Part shown: one piece after another, positions 54,271 through 64,000 of the stretch
How the letters are laid out: each line of letters opens with the position of its first letter
Numbering within the stretch: the stretch's first letter is position 1
Assembly: GCA_035582835.1 (NCBI GenBank)
Contig: JAYKAV010000933.1
Span: 129,377-193,376, forward strand
Origin: Phoebastria nigripes
Taxonomy: Eukaryota > Chordata > Aves > Procellariiformes > Diomedeidae
DNA length: 64,000 nucleotides
Direction: 5' to 3'
Program-made: the position numbers and the translations under genes
Notes under the pieces: generated by a model
What the model saw: only the letters and a program-made list of their open reading frames with translations
The model's database searches: none
Told to the model about the DNA's origin: nothing

Positions 54271-56651
54271 TTCAGAATCTTAAACATTTTTATTAAGTTT
54301 GAAAACAATGAATGAGAAATTTCTTATTTACTAGATGACATTTACACACGCACTTACACATGTGCTTTGTATCAAGCTCCACTAGGATGGACTAGAGTCC
54401 TGTAAGAAATAGACCATATAAAAATGCTCAGTCAATTAAACTGCCTTATATAAAGAAAAAAGCATCCAGCTTGTATTTCAAAATGTTTGCCAATATTTAA
54501 GAAACTTTCAGGAATGCCCATGCAAGGTAAGTACCCAGTTCCCACAGAAATCACCTGGAGCTGAAATCAATGGGTCTCAGATACCAAATTTGTTTAAGCA
54601 TGGCTGAAAATGTCTTGATTTCATGTGGTAAGATATTTAAAAGAAATACCTCCTCCCACATCCTTCAAACTTTTCCAATTAAGAAATCTTATCTGTCACT
54701 TGTTTTTTGTTTAAAAAATAAATATGCTTATTTTTATTTAAATAATTTTAATAGTTTATAGCAAGCTTAGTCCATAATGTCAACTGCCATGAATTCAAAC
54801 TTAAACACTTCCTTTTTTAAAGAAATAAATGCATTCTAACGAAAAACATTCAAATATTGACATGGGTCATAAAAAAAAAAAATACTGGAGATGAAAAAAT
54901 ATACTGAGATCATCACCAGAATATACCAGAATCACCATATCAAATGAGAAGGCCTTGAGATTTGGTATTACTAAGAAAGAAGAAAGCTTTCACATTTTGT
55001 TTAGGTAACCAGTAAAATAAAGTGAAATGTGAGTATTACGCAGTCCTATCCATTTTCCCACATGCCACAAGCCTCAGAATCCAAAGAGTCAAGAGCTCCA
55101 CTGCTTCTGGGCTTGAGAATCTACAGTAAGATTGCTCATAAAGGAGAAAGGAAAAACACCAGAAATCAAAGAAGAATTAACAGCAGTAGTAAACCTGGGG
55201 GTGGGGGGGAGAAAGGAAGAGTTCTTGAAAAAAATCTAGACAGAATGGGGGTCAAGGAAGACATGTACCAAGTTTAACATCACCAATAAAAAATACAACA
55301 ACATCAGAAATTGGAACAAAGGAATAAAATGAGAAAAGACAGAAAGTGAACAATGTCAGTGGTTTAGAGCTCTCACTCTATGATCATGCAATAAAGTCTC
55401 CAGAGTGCACTAATTTTTAAAGAGAAAGAAGGGAAAATCATCTGGGGAGGGTGAGAGAAGATAGCCAAATATGCTAGGAATTACCAGAAGGTGAAGAGGT
55501 GCAAAGGCCCAAAAAGAAATCACATATTTGAGAAACACATTAGCTGCCCCCAGTATTCGGTTCTCACACACACACTCACCCCCCTGCATTCCCCACCCGA
55601 GGGGGCTGAAGGCAGCCCCAACATGGAGGAGTACTGCTTGCCCCACAAGGAAACACTGCCTTGCTACAGGACCCAGGGCACACGCTGCTACTGCTGGAAA
55701 GGCTATGGTCCTTAGAGAATAGGGGATTAAGTAAATCTGACTGAAGAGAGGAGGCCACAGGGCTCCTAGCAGTAGAATGAGACTAGACTAAGGGCCTGAC
55801 CACCCAAAATGGATGGCACCAAATGCTTAAATAAAACATACCATAGACAAAATGGAGTAACTCTTCACAGCCCTCCCTTCCCTCCCTTTCCCTTCTGAAG
55901 TGAAGTAGTTTAGGGCATACTACTTCTGCAAAAAAGAAGAGCTTACAACTCTTTTGACGCTCCTAATTTAGCCACCTGCCAGTAAGGAGAGAGAATATAA
56001 GCTTCAAAATGATTAACCAGTAATTCGGACTGTTACCTTCAATGCAACCCACAACATCAATTCCATAACTAGCTCTTAACCGAGTGATGAATACCACAAA
56101 TTTCTTCATCATGAAGAAAGATATTCTACAAGGGCAGGCAACTATCATAAAGCAAAAATAGATGGGTCACATTAATTTCTAAGACACCTGGGGAGATGAC
56201 CTACAGGAAAATTTACAAGATTAAATCACACTGGTAAAGCATACGAAACATGGCAAAGTCAGTCTACCATGAAGACAAGGTTATGATATCTGAGATACAG
56301 TGAAAGAAAAAGCTATACTCACCTTTTTTCCATATTGACTTAAATGCCCCCTATTCCAACACCTCAAAATTGCCAAGTGGTTCTAAACGTGTTCTTCTAA
56401 TCAGACATTACAAAAAAAAGTCTCAAAACTATGAGGGGGAGGTATCCCTGTGCAATTTAGGCTTGCAAAGCCAACAAAGACCGCTCTACAAGGCAGTAAG
56501 TACATAGTTCCTCTTGACTTCAGCAACAGTTTGGAACTTAAAAGTACTTCTGCTGATCTGGTACTTAATGCTGCTTCTGATGGCTAACTCGAACATCTTT
56601 CATCATTGAAAGCAGCATCTCTCCTCTGTACTTCCTCTAGCCAGTGAATTA

Positions 56652-57647
<996 letters not shown>

Positions 57648-57970
57648 CTTCAGAGAAAGAGAGAAAGTTCTTGCTCAGCTATAAACAGTTTCTATACCTA
57701 CGGGCGCACAGACAGACCAGCGAGAGCAGGTCTTCTAAAACAGGATACTCTTCTGCCCATCTTCCCAAGCGCTAAACATCAAGCAAATACTTTCAAGTGG
57801 TCTCGGAGAGCTTTGCCTTGCAGAACTATGTTCCTAAGGCAGATCTATGGACCTGTCAGAAGCAGGATGCAGATGCCATATGACAGTTCATATATTGCCT
57901 TGATACAAAGGAGAGTGAAAGCAGAGAAGTCCCTGTGAAGAATTTGGTGTTAATTTAGCTATAAACTACT

Positions 57971-58010
57971 TGTGTGTATATATATATATTTTTATATATA
58001 TATAAAAAAT
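57971..58010. repeat. TG/TA dinucleotide microsatellite with palindromic TA tracts
   Basis: A short tgtgtg is followed by alternating TA, five T, then alternating TA again and an A run. The two TA tracts are self-complementary. Related gtgtgcatagatatatatg follows near 58,030. Confidence 0.85.
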
Positions 58011-58311
58011 GGAGACACATACATATGTGTGCATAGATATATATGTATGAGGGCTGAAAACACACATAATTTAAACATGAGGTTAAATTAACAGCAAAAC
58101 AGACGAGCATATACATAGACAGCCACAACTAGCCATCTATTAAAATGTGTTAACTCATGTCATTAACCCCCAAAATCAAAAGAAATATGTACATGTTGTT
58201 CCAATGTAAAAGGTGTGCATCTAACTTTGATGCATGCAGAAAGTTTTACCAGTGTTTGCGAGAACTGCTTGCACAGACCAAATGAGAGAATAGTTAAAGA
58301 AACCATTTAGT

Positions 58312-58376
58312 CCAACTAGGGGATTGGACTAGGTGACCTTTAAGGGTCCCTTCCAACCCAAACTATTCTATGATAA
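58312..58376 (+). repeat. CR1 LINE, 3' terminal fragment
   Basis: The sequence reads ...ggattggactaggtgacct, then ttaagggtcccttccaaccc, then aaactattctatgat. This is the characteristic 3' end of avian CR1 retrotransposons (the ggtcccttccaacc block followed by the ATTCTATGAT-type terminal repeat). It is a short 5'-truncated copy, inserted antisense to NUP93, with no coding capacity. It is the best evidence in the window for a sauropsid genome. Confidence 0.9.
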
Positions 58377-60949
58377 ACTATACAGCAAAAGGCAAGGGCT
58401 GTAACAGATGAGGTCATTGGTGCATCGTGCAGTTCCAAATTCAGAATGGAGCCTGTTATTTTTACAGAAAGGACAAAAATGTATGTGCTTGGGATCAATG
58501 GGGAAAAAACATGTAACTGCAATGGTGTCCACGTTAATTAAATATGAAACACAAACCCTCAACTTCATGCACCAAATCCATGATTTGCAGCTAAATCAGC
58601 TACATGCTACGAGCACCTGGCACCTCTATAAAGCCACAGGAGAAGATCATGGAAATCTAGTCTTGCTGAACGCTGCTACAGACATGGGAATCTCCAGTAC
58701 AATCTCTCTCGCATAGCATTTGCGCCCTAACCCAAAGTGCCTGGGATCAAATAAGACAAACCAGATCTCAAGCATTAACTGCAGCTCAATTTTAATATTC
58801 CTCATGTTCTCAGTCTCACCGCTATTCCCAAGTAAAACCACCAGTGCCAATAGAACTGCTTTCATCTGTCTGGACAAGTGATTTAAAAGCACTGCATGAT
58901 GATTCATTCAGACATATGCAATTAGAAAAAGAAACTGATCCCTACTGCCTGGGTGCCAGGACAAACCCTAGCAGCCGGCATCCAGGAATGGAGAATTTCA
59001 CAAGCACTCCCCACCCACTTCTGGAAAGCCGGGAGCTACTGGGGGAGGCAGCGATCATATTTGCACTGACTTGTTAATCAGGTGAGATAGCAGAGACTGG
59101 ATTTGTTTGAACAGATTAGCATGCCACCGAGATGGAGGGGAAGGGGAGGGGTGGTGGAAATAAGCAGTTTCATGCCCTGCAATGCAGTACAGAACATCTT
59201 TCCAGTGTTTACTTGCGATAACTCAGGTGCACCCCTGCCAGAAGAAGCCTCTGTTGACAGACACTGACCAGAACAGCCACACTCCCCTACAGTTAAGAAC
59301 ACAGCGATCAGATCCGCTGGGAGCAACGACTGCAGGAACAGCACAGAGTTCAGCTTGATTTGATCCGATCCGGTCCACTTCCTCTATTCATTACCAACGA
59401 GATAAAAAGCCGGCAGCGTAAGAAGGCACTAACTTCTCAGAGAGCACTGAAATCAAAAGCATGGAGAATCAGTGCACTATAAAACTGCTCCCAAACCTGC
59501 ACTTCTTAGCCATAGACTCCACGTCAATACCATATAAGGTCTGTCCCATAANTTTGCCAATGTAGGACAATTGCAACAACTCTGTGAGATTGAATTGGAT
59601 TCAGCAAATATAGAATAAACTGGTTATTTTGGAGCAAGTTAAACTACCTGTCATTATAACCAAGCACTGGAAATGACAGCTCAAAACTTATCTAGAGAGC
59701 CAACACTAAACAGCTTTTTCTAAGCGACAGAATTCAAATATTTAGACTGAGTAACAGCACGAACAACTTCGTCTCCACCCTGACAGAATTTACTGCGTTC
59801 AAGAGACTGCAGTCTGACTCTTAATGCTGCTGTGCAAGATGGAAACTGCTACCACAGTAATGAGCAGAGCGATGGCAGATTTTCATGTCTGGCTGGGGAA
59901 GGAGCAACAACTGACACCTAAGGGAAAGAAAATACATCAGAAATTAAACTAACTTCTGTGAAACCAGATCGACCTTGGGCTAAAAGCCAGGACTGAAAAG
60001 GCTCTTCTGTAAAACAACTTGGATGACTTATCAATATGAAGCTGCTGCATTAGACTACTATTCCATTAAACCCCAGTTTAATGTTTCCCCGTTTAAACCC
60101 ACAAATAAATGCTATATATTGTACAAGCTGACTGGATTTAAGCCAAACAGAAACTAGAAAAGATGATGACAGGTTTCTTAAGTCTATTCAGACTGATTAT
60201 AAATGATGGTTTATTACCTAAAAAACCCTAAAAACTCCTCAAGAGCACTACAATGCTACCTGATGAAGAATGCTGTAGCTATTATACTCCAAATATGGCC
60301 ATGACGAACGTTTTACTGTACTAGCTTCACAAAGACGCAAAGCTGAAATACTCCAATGCGTGTCCAAGCGTCTGTCGTACTTCACATATTGACAGGCTTT
60401 GTGTCATCTAATTAATTAACTTTGAGAAACAGACTAAAAAAAATCAGATTTTTCCAGTGCTTTGAAAAAAAGAAAGGAGGAAGTCTTCACAGGGGAGCAG
60501 GAAAGCCTCACCCACTACATTCAGAATAGCTGATGGACCAATACAGTTCCACAAGTTGCAAAGAGATTCTTCAAAATGGGAAACGAAGAGGAAGAAATCC
60601 AGCGTTGCCCTCTCACAGAGGCTTCTGCCCCGGAGCGCTCAAGAGACCCAGTCAGACGAGTCGGGATCGGCTTCTTTTGAAAGGAAGACATAAGAGCACA
60701 CTAGTAAGAGAAAGTGGGCAATTCTTTACTTGCTGCAGCCGAGATCTGAGGCAAAAGTGCTTTTTCGACAGGCTCCAAGCCTGGGCTGCTACAGATAGTG
60801 TAGCAGCTTCTGTCTACTAAGGTAAACATGATTAAGTAAACGGCCCATTCTGCAGGCCTGGGGAATTCTGTACGAACAGCAGTAAAAATATTGAGCTCTC
60901 GCANGGCACTTTGCATAAGCAGACATCCAGACATCTCGGAGAGGAAGTC

Positions 60950-61030
60950 AGCAACATAATCCCCATGTTACAGAAAGGGGAACTGATTAAGAAATGCAGA
61001 GATCAAAATCAAAGAGCAGGTGGCCAAATT
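60950..61030 (+). repeat. MIR-like SINE fragment (tentative)
   Basis: The sequence ataatccccatgttacagaa, aggggaactg, then ...agagcaggtggcca resembles the MIR core (tccccattttacagatgaggaaactgag...). It is diverged and only about 80 bp long, next to the CR1-like piece, so the assignment is weak. Confidence 0.35.
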
Positions 61031-61074
61031 TTTGTTTGTTTGTTTTTAAAGGAAAGCACAATGACATTTATAGG

Positions 61075-61262
61075 ATATTAGTTAGACACTGAAATAAGTT
61101 GCCTTCTAAGGCTGCAGACACTCTGTCACTGGAGCTTTTTAAGAGTAGGACAGGCATAAAGCAGAAATGGTGTAGACCTACTGACCCCTCACTGGGAGCA
61201 GAGACACATCATTGGGGTCAACTCTTGAGGTCTCTTCCTGCCTTATTTTCCACATTCTACAA
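61075..61262 (+). repeat. Older CR1-like LINE fragment
   Basis: The block has the order of CR1 3' sequence: gaaataagttgcc..., ctgtcactggagctttttaa, ...actgggagcagag..., and gaggtctcttcctgcc. This parallels the CR1 pattern of 'gaataggttgcc', 'cactggagg' and 'ggtcccttccagcc', but is heavily diverged. It is antisense to NUP93 and noncoding. Confidence 0.55.
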
Positions 61263-61847
61263 GTGGAAGTGACCAAGTACAACCCANGTATCTGCTGCAC
61301 ATTTTCAACAGATCACCCTCTAGTATGTAAAGCACAATAATAAATGTTTAATCAAACCTAGCAAAGGGAAAACTTCCATACCCTAGCTACACTAAAAACA
61401 TATGAAATCAGGATAGGCCAGTTTAAAAACAAATACCTAAAAGCTCCAAGCTATACTTGTACTTCATCTGGTACAACAGCCCGTTCCCCCAGCAACAAAA
61501 GGCTGATGCAGTAAGATCCTGAACAGGCCACACAATAGGTAACAATCTTCCAAACTTACTGTTTCTTCTNCCACCCACCAATTACTCCTCCCCCGCCTCC
61601 CATAAGATTTTCAGTCCTGTATGCTTTGTTCTTAATCTCATCTGTAGGTAGACATGCAAGTGTCTAATCTTTTTATGATTGCTATTAAGCAGCTGGTCTT
61701 AAAGAGCTCTTACAGTACATATGTTGAATAAAAATGTTTTTTCAAAGTTTTAAAGGACAGCACAGAGTGCTCTTGCACTCTGAGAAAGGACAAACAAGGG
61801 CATACGACTCTTCTCTATCCTGTTCATTATTTAACCTGGGACCNAAC

Positions 61848-61927
61848 AGTACGTTATAATATATAATAATTATTTTAATAATTTAAATTATAATTTTAAT
61901 ATTAAAATAGTAACTTTAAATTATTTC
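61848..61927. repeat. Low-complexity AT-only stretch
   Basis: About 80 bp consisting almost entirely of A and T, rich in ttaaat, aattataat and attttaat words that can pair with each other. It follows an isolated N at 61844. No coding content. Confidence 0.8.
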
Positions 61928-63934
61928 TTCAATACATACTATCAAGCATTTGTCAACACTGCCTTTTATCTGCCATCTGACTTCAAAGTTCCTCACAGCA
62001 GTCTCAAGTCCCCACTGTCCTGAATAACTGATTCGGCTGGCAGTTTTGCCATCTCATCACTCCCCCTCTTTTCCAAACACTTAGTATTTATTTTAAGCAT
62101 CCGACTCTCACCCAACTCAGCAGGGCACTAACTTCCACAGGGTGGCAAACTGACCCTCATTAAATAAAGCATTTAGTTTGGTATTTGAAATTCCTTACAA
62201 GACAACCCAGATCCTCCCCCCTCACTGAATTTCCTGTAATATTATGACCACAGGAACATTGTGGATTTAGATGACAGAATCACATACATTCTCCAAGCAA
62301 TTTTTAAGCTTTTCCTATTTGTAAGCCCCTAGAAGTTTACCCAAGGAGTAGGAAACCCTTTCAGAGACACAACATAAGTGAAGAATAGTAAAGCACACAT
62401 AAACTGGCTTTTCTTTGTCACCCTCACCTTAGCTCTCCATGACCTAACTACTGTCCCATAAGACAACATGGCCAAACTGAAGGAGGAGGGAAGTAGCCCT
62501 TGTTTGCGCTTGGACTTTAATTCAACCCCTTCCTCTCGCTGTTAATATATTCTGGTTTAGAATAATGTTGGGACACAGATGGCAGGCAGCACTCCACAGT
62601 AGTTGCTAATTAAATACCGATACCCAGTGCATCCACAGCTCAAGTTTTAACACAAAGACAGTTCAACATCACGTAACAGAAGTTTGGCTGTTGCCTGCAG
62701 TTGGGACCAAACAGCGAGAGTAAGTTACTCTAAGCACTTTGTGCACTTTATAACCATAACATGGAGTGAATCTTGCCTAGGAGGGACTAACAAACAGCAT
62801 TCTTTAGGTTCAGAAATAGAGTTCTGCATCCCAGACGCTCTGTAAGAAATCCTTATGGTCATTTTCACCTGTTTTGCACAAGAAGTCAGTACTGCTGTCG
62901 GTAGAGAGGACTTGTGAGCTGGGGTAGGGGGAAAGGGCTAGTCATCGTTCTCAGTCAAGGACGGTCCGAAGGCTCCACGTTAAGCGTTTAAAGATAGCNA
63001 TCCTGTCCTGCATCAAACTTACTGATCTGAAAAACACAAGAGTCCCAAGTATCATATATCATTTACCTTCTGCATTCAGAAGTCATCTATATCCTGCCAG
63101 ACATACATGAAAGCAAAGCTTGGCAACTACGAGGTCACATGAGCTTACCAAAACCTGCTGTGAAACAGAAGTTGAGCCAGGGACTGCGTAGAGAACACTG
63201 TGCCCTTCACGACCTCCCACCACCAGATGCCGGGCAGCAGGTGCTCTTCCCCCAGTCAGGAACCAACCAGTAACCCCACCATGGCGAGGAATAACCCCCA
63301 CGCACGCAACTTGAAACGGTGAGGCCGAATCACGTGCAAACACAGACCCGCTCTCCTGACATCCCTCCATTCAAACAACGAGCTTCTGCTTCCTGAAGCA
63401 CCAACACGGGACCTTGGTTAAACGCTAAGCTCTCCTTCTACAGCTGGGCTTTGCACTGCCGACCAGCACAAGCCAGCTCGGATGAAGAGACTACTCCTCG
63501 CGCATACAAAGCCAGCCCCGCTGCTTTAACGCGGGCTGTTTTTCGGGCGGAGATATACAGAAACCCCCGAGGAGCCCCAGAAAGGCCTACGTGGAGGCCT
63601 GCGAGTGCTCCTCACCAGCCCGCCGCCGCAGCGGCCTGCACTGCGGCTGGGGCGCCCGTCAGGGAGCGCCAGGGGCCGTGCCGCGGCCCGGGGCTGGTCA
63701 CGCCCTGCCTCAGGCAGCCGCCTCCCTGAGGGGCTTCTCCTCAGGCGAGGCCCCGCCGGAGCCCCCCACCGCAGGGCCCGCCCGGCCGCCGAGGAGAGGG
63801 AGCCCCGGGCGGGGGGGGGCGGCTGCCGAGGGCCCAGGGCCCGCCGGGGGGAGGTTAGAAGCTGCCGCCGCCCGCCGAGGGAGAGAAGAGGTGGCGGGAG
63901 GGGAAGCCATGACGCGCCCGCGAGGCGCCCTCAC

Positions 63935-63985
63935 CTGCCCGCCGCTCCGGCCGCCGCGCCGGCCCGCCCCGCGCCGCGCGCCCCT
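63935..63985 (-). other. NUP93: Probable noncoding first exon of NUP93 (5' UTR)
   Basis: A strong splice donor, GGGCAG|gtgagg, lies at 63935/63934 on the minus strand inside the CpG island, just downstream of a CCAAT box and a GC box. Mammalian NUP93 starts with a noncoding exon, and the start-codon exon here has a good acceptor upstream of its ATG, so an upstream noncoding exon is expected. The transcription start is not visible and the right boundary is a guess. A second possible donor, CTG|gtgagg, near 63,616 would make a longer first exon. Confidence 0.5.
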
Positions 63986-63990
63986 ATTGG
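63986..63990 (-). promoter_or_regulatory. CCAAT box (NF-Y type) in the NUP93 promoter
   Basis: The + strand reads ATTGG, which is CCAAT on the gene strand, in the context GCCAATAGG. It lies next to a GC box within the CpG island. The distance to the true start site is unknown. Confidence 0.5.
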
Positions 63991-64000
63991 CCGCCTTCAC

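Larger units (their letters stand above)
57648..63934 (-). other. NUP93: 5' UTR intron of NUP93 (about 6.3 kb)
   Basis: This is noncoding. It runs from the donor GGGCAG|gtgagg to the acceptor before the start-codon exon. It contains the CR1 3' end at 58.3 kb, a CR1-like piece at 61.1 kb, a MIR-like piece at 61.0 kb, an alternating TA tract at 58.0 kb, an AT-rich stretch at 61.9 kb, and the downstream part of the CpG island. No open frame in it resembles a known protein. Confidence 0.7.
63480..64000 (-). promoter_or_regulatory. NUP93: CpG-island promoter of NUP93
   Basis: Base composition changes sharply here to very GC- and CpG-rich sequence, unlike the AT-rich introns. No TATA box is evident. 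On the minus strand a GCCAATAGG motif sits at 63983-63991 and a GGGGCGGG Sp1-type box at about 63963-63970, both a short distance upstream of the probable first-exon donor. This is the usual architecture of a housekeeping nucleoporin promoter. The island reaches the window edge, so its full extent, and any divergent gene to the right, cannot be seen. Confidence 0.75.

Noticed and set aside
63710..64000. 96-codon minus-strand frame and a short plus-strand ATG frame at the right edge
   Set aside because: Stop-free because of extreme GC content in the CpG island; the peptides are Arg/Pro/Ala-rich and cross the expected first-exon donor.

Overview
The window is vertebrate, most likely avian, genomic DNA. 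It carries the 5' part of one large gene, NUP93 (inner-ring nucleoporin Nup93), on the minus strand, so the gene reads from about position 63,990 down to position 1 and continues beyond it. Seven coding exons (1-59, 1425-1514, 3700-3774, 10638-10766, 13068-13130, 56760-56877, 57434-57612) have consensus splice sites. They join in frame to give residues 1-237 of a protein that in human has 819 residues. A bird is suggested by one clear CR1 3' end, several older CR1-like LINE pieces, and the absence of any Alu or L1 that I could see. The species cannot be read from this window.

Layout from the 5' end of the gene (right) to the left: a CpG island with a reversed CCAAT box and GC box and a probable noncoding first exon (63,480-64,000); a 6.3-kb intron in the 5' UTR holding CR1, CR1-like, MIR-like and AT-rich simple repeats; the exon with the start codon; a 556-bp intron with a run of 25 G; coding exon 2; a very large intron of 43.6 kb (13,131-56,759); then coding exons 3 to 7 separated by introns of 2.3, 6.9, 2.2 and 1.4 kb. 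About 98.9 percent of the window is noncoding. The large intron holds homopolymer runs, an 18-bp GTTT/AAAC foldback, a purine tract, ancient LINE pieces, a 22-N gap, a small CpG-rich patch near 19.4 kb, and several AT-rich, single-copy-looking stretches (about 21.8-31.3 kb) that resemble conserved noncoding DNA.

The encoded N-terminal part of Nup93 is the section that, in this family, recruits the Nup62-Nup58-Nup54 channel complex and contacts Nup205/Nup188. The large alpha-helical Nic96 solenoid starts at about the left end of the window. I found no other protein-coding gene, no tRNA or rRNA, no CRISPR and no intact mobile element. No undescribed biological system is evident. The more interesting points are the in-frame exon structure with a conserved internal Met (residue 124), possible intronic promoter or enhancer elements, and unusual simple-sequence structures.
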